Assembly: GCA_001897675.1 (NCBI GenBank)
Contig: MKUE01000139.1
Location: forward strand, 1 to 55,771
Reading direction: 5' to 3'
DNA length: 55,771 nt
Source: Thiobacillus sp. 65-1059
Lineage (GTDB): Bacteria; Pseudomonadota; Gammaproteobacteria; Burkholderiales; Thiobacillaceae
Shown here: positions 16,927 through 25,048 of the stretch, one piece after another
Layout of the letters: each line of letters opens with the position of its first letter
Numbering within the stretch: the stretch's first letter is position 1
Program-made: the position numbers and the translations under genes
Notes under the pieces: model-generated
What the model was told of the DNA's origin: nothing
Database searches by the model: none
The model's input: the letters and a program-made list of their open reading frames with translations, nothing else

Positions 16927-16960
16927 AGCCCCCGTCGCCCGCAGGGCGCGGGGGCTTTTT
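16927..16960 (+). terminator. Intrinsic terminator after cbbS
   Basis: The stem agcccccg/cgggggct (16927-16934 and 16949-16956) is closed by a GC-rich loop and followed by TTTTTG. It separates cbbLS from cbbQO. Confidence 0.8.
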
Positions 16961-16973
16961 GTTGGTCTTGTTT

Positions 16974-17099
16974 ATCCGCGAAGGACGCGAAGAAACGCGA
17001 AGAATCCCCGGTGGAACCCGATCCGGGGATTGCCGGGGCTGCAGGCGGCGCACGCGTTTTGAAGACTTCCCTTCGCGCCCCTTCGCGTCCTTCGCGGAT
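16974..17099 (+). repeat. 126-bp element with 19-bp perfect terminal inverted repeats
   Basis: The left end atccgcgaaggacgcgaag (16974-16992) has its exact complement at 17081-17099. A further CGCGAAG/CTTCGCG unit lies inside each arm. An inner palindrome atccccgg/ccggggat is at 17004-17030. No coding capacity is seen. It looks like a miniature repeat element (MITE- or REP-like) in the cbbS-cbbQ gap; the CGCGAAGGA heptamer is familiar from other proteobacterial intergenic repeats. Confidence 0.75.
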
Positions 17100-17121
17100 G
17101 AATAAATTTTAAGGAGTCCAC

Positions 17122-17925
17122 ATGAGCAGCATCGTCGATCAGTACCGCATCACCAAGGAACCCTACTACCGTCCCGTCGCCGACGAGGTCGAGCTGTTCG
17201 AAGCCGCCTATTCGGTGCGCATGCCGATGATGCTGAAAGGCCCGACGGGCTGCGGCAAGACGCGCTTCGTCGAATACATGGCGCACAAGCTGAACAAGCC
17301 GCTGATCACCGTGGCGTGTAACGAGGACATGACTGCATCCGACCTGGTCGGCCGTTTCCTGCTGTCCGCGCAGGGCACCGAATGGCAGGACGGCCCGCTG
17401 GCGATCGCCGCGCGCCATGGTGCCATCTGCTATCTCGACGAAGTCGTCGAGGCGCGCCAGGACACCACCGTGGTGATCCACCCGCTGACCGACAACCGCC
17501 GCGTGCTGCCGCTGGAAAAGAAGGGCGAGCTGGTCAACGCGCACCCCGACTTCCAGATTGTGATTTCGTACAACCCCGGCTACCAGTCGCTGATGAAGGA
17601 CCTGAAGCAGTCGACCAAGCAGCGCTTCGGCGGGCTGGACTTCACCTATCCGGCGCACGACATCGAGACCGAGATCGTCGCGCACGAGTCGGGCGTCAAC
17701 GCCGACGTCGCCGGCAAGCTGGTGTCGATCGCCGAGCGCAGCCGCAACCTCAAGGGCCACGGCCTCGACGAGGGCCTGTCGACCCGCATGCTGATCTACG
17801 CAGGCTCGCTGATCGCCAAGGGTGTGAACCCGCAGGCCGCCTGTCGCGTCGCGCTGGTACGCCCGATCACCGACGACCCGGACATGCGTGACGCGCTGGA
17901 TGCGGCGGTGTCGACGTTTTTTTAA
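17122..17925 (+). CDS. cbbQ: CbbQ, MoxR-family AAA+ RuBisCO activase subunit (Form I operon)
   Basis: A 267-residue AAA+ ATPase, the same length as the Form II copy at 463. Walker A is GPTGCGKT and Walker B is ICYLDE. The segment [32 protein letters not shown]... is shared by both copies almost unchanged, and divergence concentrates near the termini and in the [17 protein letters not shown] region. It forms the motor of the CbbQO activase for Form I RuBisCO. AAGGAG (17111-17116) precedes ATG 17122. A terminator and a repeat element lie between it and cbbS. Confidence 0.96.
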   Translation: MSSIVDQYRITKEPYYRPVADEVELFEAAYSVRMPMMLKGPTGCGKTRFVEYMAHKLNKPLITVACNEDMTASDLVGRFLLSAQGTEWQDGPLAIAARHGAICYLDEVVEARQDTTVVIHPLTDNRRVLPLEKKGELVNAHPDFQIVISYNPGYQSLMKDLKQSTKQRFGGLDFTYPAHDIETEIVAHESGVNADVAGKLVSIAERSRNLKGHGLDEGLSTRMLIYAGSLIAKGVNPQAACRVALVRPITDDPDMRDALDAAVSTFF

Positions 17926-17927
17926 AT

Positions 17928-17985
17928 GCGTGAGGCGTGAGGCGTGAGGCGAAAAAAGCCCGCGCCCTCGCCTAACGCCTAACGC
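17928..17985 (+). repeat. Heptamer inverted-repeat element in the cbbQ-cbbO gap
   Basis: Three tandem GCGTGAG units (17928-17951) face CGCCTAACGCCTAACGC (17969-17985). The arms pair with about one mismatch per heptamer. The cbbO ATG follows 12 bases later. It has the same repeat family as the element at 16462. Confidence 0.75.
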
Positions 17986-17996
17986 TTTTTAAAGCC

Positions 17997-20354
17997 ATGT
18001 CGATCAAACTCGAAGACTACGCCGAACTGCTGGAAGACCTGACGCCGCATAGCCGGGAGGCCCTCGAGGCCAACTGGCACGAGGCGACCAAGGTGTTCTC
18101 GCCGCGCGGGCTCGATAATTACCTGAAGGGCGTGTCGGCCATCCGTGGCCTGGGGCGCGGCGACACGCTCGTCGAAACCTGGATCGAGCAGGCGCCGCAG
18201 GTGGCCAAGGAGGTGGGCGAGGACGTGGTGGCCGACCTGGCCACCGCCTCGCTGATGCTGGCGTCGAAGACGTCGGGCGCGGTGATCGAGCTGCTGCTCG
18301 CCAGCGCGCCGACGGCCGCCAACCGGCTGGGCGACGCCGGGCTGTTCCTCAAGTACCTGCAGTTCATCAACACCCTGCTCGCGCAGGCACCGCGCGGCGT
18401 GCGGCCGATGCTCGACAAGCTGGAAGTGCTGTTCCAGCACCTGACCCTGGGCGGCCTGCGGCGCTGGGCGCTGTGGGGCGCGCATGCGCACCGCACCAAT
18501 TACGAGGAGCAGATCCGCTACTTCGGCCTGGAGTCGAAGGAATCGCTGGCGATGCTGCAGAAGGAGCGCAAGGGCACGCTCCTGGTCGACGTGCAGCGCC
18601 GCATCAACATGTATCTGCGGGCCTTGTGGGCGCGCGACTTCTTCATGCGCCCGACCTCGGGCGACTTCGAGGCGCGCGAAGGTTACAAGCCCTACATCGC
18701 CGATTACCTCTTGCACCTGCCCGACGCCTACGACGACTGGACGGTCGAAGGCCAGGAGCCGGTGCCCGGCATCGAGCTCTATCGCGCCACCGCCGCGCAC
18801 TGCGCCGCGCACATCGTCGAAACCCGCGTGCCGATCTCCGCCGAGGCGCTGAACCCGATGCAGATGGCGGTGATCTCCGTGATCGAGGACGCACGAGTCG
18901 AGGCCCTGGCGATCCGCCGCTTCCCCGGCCTCAAGCAGCTCTGGTGTCGGCTGCATACCGCCACGCCCGAGATGGGCAACACCGTCGGCGACTACCTCAA
19001 CCGGCTGGCGCGCGCGCTGCTCGACGAAAGCTACCGGGACGACGACGCTTGGGTCGCCGAGGGCCGGGCGCTGTTCGCGCAAGCGCAGGACCGGCTCGAC
19101 ACCAACCAGACCTCGTGGGAAATCGGCGTGCAGCTGGCGCACAGCCTGACGCAGAAGAAGATCCCCTTCAATGCGCGCACCGACCTGCTGACGGCGCCGT
19201 ATCGCGACGACAACCGCTACTTCTGGGAATTCGAGGAGTTCGATTTCGACAAGGCCGCCGGCGCCGGCTACGAATCCGTCAAGCAGGTGCGCAAGAACGT
19301 CAGCGTGATGGAGATGATCAACGAGATCGACGTCGAGACCGCGGGCGACGACGCCGAGGAAATCTGGGTGCTTTCCACCGAGCTCTTCCCCTACGAGAAC
19401 ATCGGCGACGAGAGCAACGGCAAGAGCTTCAACGAGATGGAAGGCAAGGAGCCGATGTCCGATCCCTTCCACTATTCCGAGTGGGACTACCAGATCCAGC
19501 TCGAGCGTCCAGCCTGGGCCACGGTGCTGGAAAAGCGCGCCAAGGTGGGCGATCTCGCGGTGATCGACGAGATCACCGCCAAGTACAAGCGCGAGATCCA
19601 CCGCATGAAATTCCTGCTCGACGCGATGCAGCCGCAGGGCGTGCAGCGCATCAGGAAGCTGGAGGACGGCGACGAGATCGACATCAACGCGGCGATCCAG
19701 AGCTTCACCGACATCCGCCTCGGCAACCAGCCCGACCCGCGCATCATGATGCGCAGCGTGCGCAAGACGCGCGACTTCTCGATCCTGGTGCTGCTCGATC
19801 TGTCCGAGTCGACCAACGAGACGGTGCAGGACCAGGAGTACTCGGTGCGCGAGCTCACCCAGCAGGCCTGCGTGCTGCTGGCCGATGCGATCAACAAGGT
19901 GGGCGATCCGTTCGCGATCCACGGCTTCTGCTCGGACGGCCGTCACAACGTCGAGTATTACCGCTTCAAGGACTTCGACCAGCACTGGGACGAGACGCCG
20001 AAAGCGAAGCTCGCCGGCATGACCGGCCAGCTGTCGACCCGCATGGGCGCGGCGATCCGCCACGCCGGCCATCACCTGAAGCTGCAGCGCTCGGCGAAGA
20101 AGCTGCTGATCGTCATCACCGACGGCGAACCCGCCGACATCGACGTGCGCGACCCGCAATACCTGCGCTACGACACCAAGAAGGCGGTGGAGGAAGTCGC
20201 CCGCAATGGCGTCACCACCTACTGCATGAGCCTCGATCCGCGCGCCGACAACTACGTGTCGCGCATCTTCGGGCAGAAGAACTTCATGGTGGTCGACCAC
20301 GTGCAGCGGCTGCCGGAGAAATTGCCGATGCTGTATGCCGGACTAACCCGCTAG
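17997..20354 (+). CDS. cbbO: CbbO, von Willebrand A-domain RuBisCO activase subunit (Form I operon)
   Basis: A 785-residue CbbO, somewhat longer than the Form II copy. The C-terminal vWA domain has the MIDAS DLSES (D601, S603, S605) followed by later ITDGEPADID. The N-terminal two thirds are helical. It is the adaptor that lets CbbQ act on RuBisCO. ATG 17997 directly follows the heptamer repeat element and no good Shine-Dalgarno is visible (the preceding bases are TTTTTAAAGCC), which may limit its translation. The 98-residue gene downstream starts 10 bases after its stop and probably belongs to the same operon. Confidence 0.95.
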   Translation: MSIKLEDYAELLEDLTPHSREALEANWHEATKVFSPRGLDNYLKGVSAIRGLGRGDTLVETWIEQAPQVAKEVGEDVVADLATASLMLASKTSGAVIELLLASAPTAANRLGDAGLFLKYLQFINTLLAQAPRGVRPMLDKLEVLFQHLTLGGLRRWALWGAHAHRTNYEEQIRYFGLESKESLAMLQKERKGTLLVDVQRRINMYLRALWARDFFMRPTSGDFEAREGYKPYIADYLLHLPDAYDDWTVEGQEPVPGIELYRATAAHCAAHIVETRVPISAEALNPMQMAVISVIEDARVEALAIRRFPGLKQLWCRLHTATPEMGNTVGDYLNRLARALLDESYRDDDAWVAEGRALFAQAQDRLDTNQTSWEIGVQLAHSLTQKKIPFNARTDLLTAPYRDDNRYFWEFEEFDFDKAAGAGYESVKQVRKNVSVMEMINEIDVETAGDDAEEIWVLSTELFPYENIGDESNGKSFNEMEGKEPMSDPFHYSEWDYQIQLERPAWATVLEKRAKVGDLAVIDEITAKYKREIHRMKFLLDAMQPQGVQRIRKLEDGDEIDINAAIQSFTDIRLGNQPDPRIMMRSVRKTRDFSILVLLDLSESTNETVQDQEYSVRELTQQACVLLADAINKVGDPFAIHGFCSDGRHNVEYYRFKDFDQHWDETPKAKLAGMTGQLSTRMGAAIRHAGHHLKLQRSAKKLLIVITDGEPADIDVRDPQYLRYDTKKAVEEVARNGVTTYCMSLDPRADNYVSRIFGQKNFMVVDHVQRLPEKLPMLYAGLTR

Positions 20355-20363
20355 AATCCCTGT

Positions 20364-20660
20364 ATGAACAATACTTACGTAGGCCTCAACAAGGATCATC
20401 ACGGCATCACCCAGCTCGGACGCATCGTGCTGGACGGCCGGGTGTTCGGCTTCATTCCCGACAGCGAGGACTGTGCCGGCTGGGATCTGGGGCGCATGCA
20501 GCTGCTGATGGACAAGATCAGCGCGGAATGGGACAAGTACGACAACCTGCCCAGCCGGCTGCCGCCCGAGCTGCAACAGCGGCATACGGAAATCTACGCC
20601 AAAGCCATGGCCGACGCCCGGGCCAGGGGCTGGGATCCGGAACTGGGCGACGACGACTAA
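20364..20660 (+). CDS. Unknown 98-residue acidic protein after cbbO
   Basis: A 98-residue soluble protein starting MNNTYVGLNKDHHGITQLGR. It is acidic (ending ELGDDD), without TM or signal features, and contains GRVFGFIPDSEDCAGW and a helical C-terminal half with PELQQRHTEIYAKAMADARARGWDP. I do not recognise the family. It lies 10 bases after cbbO on the same strand, so cotranscription with the activase genes is likely and a role near RuBisCO is possible. It is convergent with the SulP gene, with 8 bases between stops. Composition matches the chromosome, so it is not an obvious transfer. Confidence 0.75.
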   Translation: MNNTYVGLNKDHHGITQLGRIVLDGRVFGFIPDSEDCAGWDLGRMQLLMDKISAEWDKYDNLPSRLPPELQQRHTEIYAKAMADARARGWDPELGDDD

Positions 20661-20668
20661 GGCCGCGC

Positions 20669-22309
20669 TCAGGCCGCCGCCGGCGGCTCGGTCGGCACCG
20701 TTGCCAGAACGTCGAGCAGGCTGATGCGCGCGTCGGCCTGGCCCACGCGGCCGAGCAGGCCGAAGTTCGCCAGCTTGTCGTTGATGCGCGCGTTGGCCTC
20801 GCATAGCAACACCTTCACCCCGCGCTGCTGGAAGTGGCGCGTCAGATCGGCCAGCGCCTGCATCGCGGTGGCATCCACCATCGGAACCTGTCCCAGCCGC
20901 AAAATCAGCACGCGCGTCTGGTCGTGCAGACCGGCGAGCGTGCGCTCGAAGGTCGCGGCGGCGCCGAAGAACAGCGGCCCGTCGATCGAGTAGATCTGCA
21001 CCCCCTTCGGCACTCCGACCGGGCACACGCCCGCGAGGCTGGTGTCGCTTTCGCCCTCGATCGTCACCGTCTCGCTCATGCGCTTCATGAACAGCAGCGC
21101 CGCCAGCAGCACGCCGACGTTGACCGCGATCACGAGGTCGGCGAACACCGTCAGCAGGAAGGTGATCAGCAGCAGCGCGCGGTCGTTGGCCGGCGCGTGG
21201 CGCAGCAGGTCGACGAAGTGGCGCGCCTCGCTCATGTTCCACGCCACCACGAACAGGATCGCCGCCAGCGCGGCGAGCGGAATGTGCGCCGCCAGCGGCG
21301 CCAGCGCGACGATGACGGCGAGTAGCACGAGTGCGTGCACGATGCCGGCGAGCGGGCTGTTGCCGCCGTTGCGGATGTTGGTGGCGGTGCGCGCGATCGC
21401 GCCGGTGGCGGCGAAGCCGCCGAAGAAGGGCGTGGCGAGGTTGGCGATGCCCTGGCCGACCAGCTCCTGGTTGGGATTGTGGCGGGTGCCGGTCATGCCG
21501 TCGGCGACCACCGCGCACAGCAGCGATTCGATCGCGCCGAGCATGGCGATGGTGAACGCCGGGCCGATGAGTTCCAGCACGCGGCCGAAGGTGACTTCCG
21601 GCAGTTGCAGCTCGGGCAGCCCTGACGGGATGCCGCCGAATGCGCTGCCGATGGTGGCGACGCCGTCGAACTGGAAGTAGGCCTGCGCCAGCGTGGCGGC
21701 GAGCATCGCGACGAGCGGGCTGGGAATGCGCCGGGTGACGCGGGGCATGAGTACGACGAGGACGAGCGCGCCGAGCGCGAGCAGCATGGTCGGCAGGTGC
21801 AGGCCGGGCATCGCCTCGACCAGCGCGATCAGCTTTTCGTGGAAGTGCTGGCCGGACGCTGCCGATGCGAGGCCGAAGAAATCCTTCCACTGGCCGACGA
21901 AGATGATGACCGCGATCCCGGCGGTGAAGCCGGTGATGACCGGGGTGGGGATGAAGCGGATGATGCCGCCCAGCTTGACCAGGCCCATCGCCAGCAGGAT
22001 CAGGCCGGCCATCAGGGTGGCGATCTGCAGGCCGCCGATGCCGTATTGGGCGGTGATGCCGGCGAGGATGACGATGAAGGCGCCGGTCGGGCCGCTGATC
22101 GAGACGCGCGAGCTGCCGAACAGGGACGCCAGCAGGCCGGCCACGATGCCGGTGTAGATGCCCTGCTCGGGGCGGGCGCCGCTGGCGATGGCGAAGGCCA
22201 TGGCCAGCGGCAGCGCGACGACGCCGACCACCAGGCCGGCGCCGAGGTTGCGCATGAAGTGGCGCCGGCCGAACAGCCCAGCTTTCCAGGACTCCAGCGC
22301 GGCGATCAT
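20669..22309 (-). CDS. SulP-family anion transporter (bicarbonate or sulfate), with STAS domain
   Basis: A 546-residue SulP (SLC26) transporter. The TM domain of about 12-14 segments starts NLGAGLVVGVVALPLAMAFA and contains the family segment NPNQELVGQGIANLATPFFGGF. A C-terminal STAS domain (about 430-540) follows. BicA-like SulPs import bicarbonate with sodium, and others carry sulfate. It is the last gene of a minus-strand operon and follows the gamma-carbonic anhydrase gene by 9 bases. That pairing, beside RuBisCO, favours DIC uptake, but sulfate export in a sulfur oxidiser cannot be excluded. Confidence 0.9.
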   Translation of the reverse strand: MIAALESWKAGLFGRRHFMRNLGAGLVVGVVALPLAMAFAIASGARPEQGIYTGIVAGLLASLFGSSRVSISGPTGAFIVILAGITAQYGIGGLQIATLMAGLILLAMGLVKLGGIIRFIPTPVITGFTAGIAVIIFVGQWKDFFGLASAASGQHFHEKLIALVEAMPGLHLPTMLLALGALVLVVLMPRVTRRIPSPLVAMLAATLAQAYFQFDGVATIGSAFGGIPSGLPELQLPEVTFGRVLELIGPAFTIAMLGAIESLLCAVVADGMTGTRHNPNQELVGQGIANLATPFFGGFAATGAIARTATNIRNGGNSPLAGIVHALVLLAVIVALAPLAAHIPLAALAAILFVVAWNMSEARHFVDLLRHAPANDRALLLITFLLTVFADLVIAVNVGVLLAALLFMKRMSETVTIEGESDTSLAGVCPVGVPKGVQIYSIDGPLFFGAAATFERTLAGLHDQTRVLILRLGQVPMVDATAMQALADLTRHFQQRGVKVLLCEANARINDKLANFGLLGRVGQADARISLLDVLATVPTEPPAAA

Positions 22310-22318
22310 GTCAGCGGA

Positions 22319-22879
22319 TCAGAACTCGTTGCGGATGCGCTTGTAACCCTTGACCAGCTCGTAGTTCGCCTGGGTCACGCTTTCCGAGAAGCTCGCCGCG
22401 TCGGGCGTGACGCGTTCGATCGTTTCCAGATCCTTGTCGGAGTGAATGTTGGCGGTCGAAGGGATATAGAAGCTGTGCGGCACCTCGCAGCCTTCGACCA
22501 CCGAGTTGTGGCGGATCACCGAGTGGCTGCCGACCACGCAGTTGAACAGCACCGAGTTGAAGCCGACGAAGACGCTGTCGCCGACGGTGCAGGGGCCGTG
22601 CACGATCGAGCGGTGTGCGATCGAGGTGCCCTTGCCGATGTTGACGCCGCCGCCGGCCTTGCAGTGGATGACGACGCCGTCCTGGATGTTGGAGTTGGCG
22701 CCGATGACGATGGGCTCCATCTCGCCGTTCTCATCGACCTCGTCGGCGCGGATCACGGCGTAGGGGCCGATGAAGACGTTCTCTTCGACGATGACCTTGC
22801 CGCAGAGGATGGCGGTGGGGTCGACGAAGGCGGTTTCGTGCACGACGGGCACATGTCCGGAAGGATTTTTTCGAATCAT
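22319..22879 (-). CDS. Gamma-class carbonic anhydrase-like hexapeptide protein
   Basis: A 186-residue left-handed beta-helix protein with repeats of the IVIGANSNIQDGVVIH type. Three histidines fit the zinc ligands of gamma carbonic anhydrase: one in VVIHCKAGGG and two in GTSIAHRSIVHG with the H-x4-H spacing. It would interconvert CO2 and bicarbonate in the cytoplasm. Activity is not assured, as many CA-like homologues (CaiE, PaaY) are poor enzymes. ATG 22879 is chosen; upstream in-frame codons run through the hairpin. It lies between TSUP and SulP genes of the same operon, which suggests a joint role in inorganic carbon handling. Confidence 0.85.
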   Translation of the reverse strand: MIRKNPSGHVPVVHETAFVDPTAILCGKVIVEENVFIGPYAVIRADEVDENGEMEPIVIGANSNIQDGVVIHCKAGGGVNIGKGTSIAHRSIVHGPCTVGDSVFVGFNSVLFNCVVGSHSVIRHNSVVEGCEVPHSFYIPSTANIHSDKDLETIERVTPDAASFSESVTQANYELVKGYKRIRNEF

Positions 22880-22906
22880 GATGATGTCTCGAGCGGTACA
22901 GATGGA

Positions 22907-22935
22907 CAGAGAGCCGGGGGGCACCCGGCTCTCTG
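22907..22935 (-). repeat. Intercistronic hairpin between TSUP and gamma-CA genes
   Basis: A perfect 12-bp stem (cagagagccggg, 22907-22918, with cccggctctctg, 22924-22935) with a 5-base loop. No T-run follows in the direction of transcription, so it may stabilise or mark a processing point rather than terminate. Confidence 0.65.
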
Positions 22936-22972
22936 GATAATACCACTGCCCCCGGCGGCGGCCGGGCGGCGC

Positions 22973-24064
22973 TTACTCGGCGACGCCGACCTGGTCGGTG
23001 TGCGCCGCGTGCTGCTTCTTGTGCTCGCGGATGCCCTTGAACAGCGCCGACAGCACGGTCCACGCGCCGACGATCAGCGCCAGCGCCAGCACGCCGTCGC
23101 CGACCCACTTGAGGATCTGCACGGTCGACTCGGGCAACGGCTCGATCATGCCGAGCTTGCCGAGGTAGCCGGGGATGTAGAAGAAGCGCGAAAACAGCAC
23201 GGTCAGCATGATCACCGCCATGGTGAACTTGACCTGGTAGTCCTTCACGTAGGTGGTGCCGATAGCGCCGACCTGGATGCCGAACAGCGAGCCGAGCAGG
23301 ATCAGCATGGCGAGGCGGATGTCGACCACGCCTTCGAGGCCGTAGAAGATGGTGCCGCCGAGGCCCATGATGAAGGCGATGACCAACTCGGTGGCCGAGG
23401 CCATGATCGCCGGCAGGCCGAGGATGTAGATCATCGCCGGCACGCCGATGAAGCCGCCGACCGCGATCGCCGAGGCGAGGAAGCCGGTGGCGAAGCCGAT
23501 CGGCACCAGGAACAGGATCGAGATCCGGGCCTGCGCGCCCTTCGAGTAGATCATGGTGCCGGGGATGTTGACCGACTGCACCCAGCGCGCCAGCTTGGTG
23601 AGCGGGGCGGCCTGCTCGCTGCCGTCGCCGGCGTCGTCGAGCGCCTTCAGCTTCTTGTAGTCCTTCAGCACGAAGCCGCCGACGATGGCGAGCGTGACGA
23701 CGAACATGCCGGACACGTAGAGGTCGGTACCGACCGCGCCGAAGGCGTTCTTGATGTTGGTCATCACGTGCTTGCCGAACAGCACGCCGGCTTCGGCGAA
23801 CAGGCCGAGGATCAAGCCCAGCTTGACGTCGACCTGGCCGTACTTGTTGCGCTTGACCGCGCCGACCAGCGCCTTGGGAAACTTGTGGCAGATGTTGGAG
23901 GCGACCGCGACGATGCCGGGCGCGCCCAGGGTCATCATCGCCGGGGTCAGCACGAAGGCGCCGCCGGAGCCGATGAAGCCGGACACCATGCCGCCGACGA
24001 AGCCGACCAGGATCAGCAGGATCGCGGTCAGGGGAGTGATTTCAATGAAATTGATGAGTTCCAT
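22973..24064 (-). CDS. TSUP (TauE/SafE) family permease
   Basis: A 363-residue membrane protein with the TSUP N-terminal pattern ILVGFVGGMVSGFIGSGGAFVLTPAMM and the repeat-half motif AIAVGGFIGVPAMIYILG. A cytoplasmic loop of about 60 residues (KKLKALDDAGDGSEQ...) interrupts the two halves. TSUP permeases carry sulfite, sulfonates, thiosulfate or other small anions. In a sulfur-oxidising autotroph it could export sulfite or sulfate, but the gamma-CA and SulP neighbours leave a carbon role open. It is fourth in the sigma-54 operon, 30 bases after the two-TM protein gene. The C-terminal tail HKKQHAAHTDQVGVAE is hydrophilic. Confidence 0.88.
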   Translation of the reverse strand: MELINFIEITPLTAILLILVGFVGGMVSGFIGSGGAFVLTPAMMTLGAPGIVAVASNICHKFPKALVGAVKRNKYGQVDVKLGLILGLFAEAGVLFGKHVMTNIKNAFGAVGTDLYVSGMFVVTLAIVGGFVLKDYKKLKALDDAGDGSEQAAPLTKLARWVQSVNIPGTMIYSKGAQARISILFLVPIGFATGFLASAIAVGGFIGVPAMIYILGLPAIMASATELVIAFIMGLGGTIFYGLEGVVDIRLAMLILLGSLFGIQVGAIGTTYVKDYQVKFTMAVIMLTVLFSRFFYIPGYLGKLGMIEPLPESTVQILKWVGDGVLALALIVGAWTVLSALFKGIREHKKQHAAHTDQVGVAE

Positions 24065-24094
24065 GATGGGTATGATCTCGTTGGGTGGATGCGC

Positions 24095-24409
24095 TTACTT
24101 CTTGGCCTTGAGACCGAACAGGTCCCAGAACACGCCGGTGAAGTTGCCGTGGGTATACGACAGCGCGAACGCCATCGCGATGGGCGCGAACACGTACCAC
24201 CACACGCCGTCGATGAAGGTGCCGCCCTCGGCCGCGCAGAGCTCGGGCGTGGCCTTGTTGTAGTAGTCGGTGCCGGCCACGCAGGCATCGAGCGTGGTGT
24301 GCGCCAGCACTTCGAAGGAACCGGCGTACTGGAACAGCAGCCAGTACAGCACCACGGTGATGCTGCCCCACAGCAGGGCGGGGCCGAGTTTGGACTTGTC
24401 TTTGATCAT
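24095..24409 (-). CDS. Unknown small membrane protein with two TM helices
   Basis: A 104-residue protein. TM1 lies at about 11-28 (ALLWGSITVVLYWLLFQYAG), then a loop of about 35 residues with two cysteines (one in LDACVAG, one in ELCAAEGG) and TM2 at about 66-85 (GVWWYVFAPIAMAFALSY). The loop is probably periplasmic and could form a disulfide. The GNFTGVFWDLFGLKAKK tail is cytoplasmic. I do not recognise a named family. GGAG lies upstream of ATG 24409. Its place directly before the TSUP gene suggests an accessory subunit of that permease. Confidence 0.75.
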   Translation of the reverse strand: MIKDKSKLGPALLWGSITVVLYWLLFQYAGSFEVLAHTTLDACVAGTDYYNKATPELCAAEGGTFIDGVWWYVFAPIAMAFALSYTHGNFTGVFWDLFGLKAKK

Positions 24410-24446
24410 GGAGAGGCTCCCTAAACGTGAAAGGTGGATGAAAGGA

Positions 24447-24821
24447 TCAGGCTTCGTGCGGCTGGCCCGGCGAATCGGAGGCGGCGACCAGCGGACACTC
24501 CAGCCGCGCCCAGTGGTCGGTGCCGTTCTCGGTCGCCCAGGCGCCGGGGCGGCCGACGACGACCGAGACGATGCCCTCGTGGCTGCGTGCGTAATCGACG
24601 ACCTGGCGGATATCGATGCCCGGCATCGGGGTCAGGCGGCAACTCACCTCGCCGCGTGACAACTGGGTGAGGCGGGTGACGATGTCTTCCCAGCGCGGAT
24701 GGTCGGGATCGGCGATGACCTCGAGGTCGGCGTCCATGCGGCGCGCCAGGGCCGCACCCGCGGCGAACAGGCGTTCGACCGGCGAGACGGGGCGCAGGGC
24801 CAGCAGCACGCGACGCGACAT
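24447..24821 (-). CDS. Universal-stress-protein-like protein
   Basis: A 124-residue protein with a Usp-like start (RRVLLALRPVSPVERLFAAGAALARRMDADLEVI), i.e. beta strand, long helix, beta strand, and a later VVDYARSHEGIVSVVVGRPG segment. The C-terminal ATP-binding G-2x-G-9x-G(S/T) motif is not clear, so nucleotide binding is uncertain. The start ATG overlaps the upstream stop by one base (TGATG), showing translational coupling with the 62-residue gene. As the second gene of the transporter operon it may be a soluble regulator of the permeases. A second Usp-like gene is likewise paired with the third SulP at 34351. Confidence 0.65.
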   Translation of the reverse strand: MSRRVLLALRPVSPVERLFAAGAALARRMDADLEVIADPDHPRWEDIVTRLTQLSRGEVSCRLTPMPGIDIRQVVDYARSHEGIVSVVVGRPGAWATENGTDHWARLECPLVAASDSPGQPHEA

Positions 24822-25009
24822 CAGGCGGGCTCGGCGACGGCGGCAACGGGGAGTTCGGCCGGCGCTTCGCGCCCGTCCTGCGGCCGGGCCGCCGCTTCGG
24901 CGCGCTCGGGCATGGCCCAGCCGAGGCCGCGGGCGGATTGCAGGCGTTCTTCCAGATAGGTCTGGTAGGGCGTGCGCGGGGTCAGCACTTCGATACGCAG
25001 TTTTGACAT
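24821..25009 (-). CDS. Unknown 62-residue protein, first gene of the sigma-54 operon
   Basis: A 62-residue soluble protein starting MSKLRIEVLTPRTPYQTYLEERLQ, with an Ala/Pro-rich C-terminal tail (PQDGREAPAELPVAAVAEPA). No family recognised. It is the first gene after the near-consensus sigma-54 promoter, about 28 bases of leader, and its stop overlaps the start of the Usp-like gene. The conserved-looking N-terminal half and position make it a real gene more likely than not. Confidence 0.65.
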   Translation of the reverse strand: MSKLRIEVLTPRTPYQTYLEERLQSARGLGWAMPERAEAAARPQDGREAPAELPVAAVAEPA

Positions 25010-25048
25010 GGTCTTGACTCGCTTTTTACATTGAGTTGAGCGGTCTTA

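Noticed and set aside
16462-17985. Heptamer repeats as a CRISPR-like array
   Set aside because: The heptamers are in tandem with no spacers and are followed by complementary heptamers, so they form hairpins, not a CRISPR array.
17979-20300. 773-codon minus-strand frame opposite the second cbbO
   Set aside because: Antisense shadow of cbbO, low-complexity and without recognisable domains.
21797-24424. 875-codon plus-strand frame through SulP, gamma-CA and TSUP genes
   Set aside because: Asp/His/Gln-rich repeat-like translation typical of the opposite strand of GC-rich membrane genes. The minus strand encodes three recognisable proteins with proper starts.
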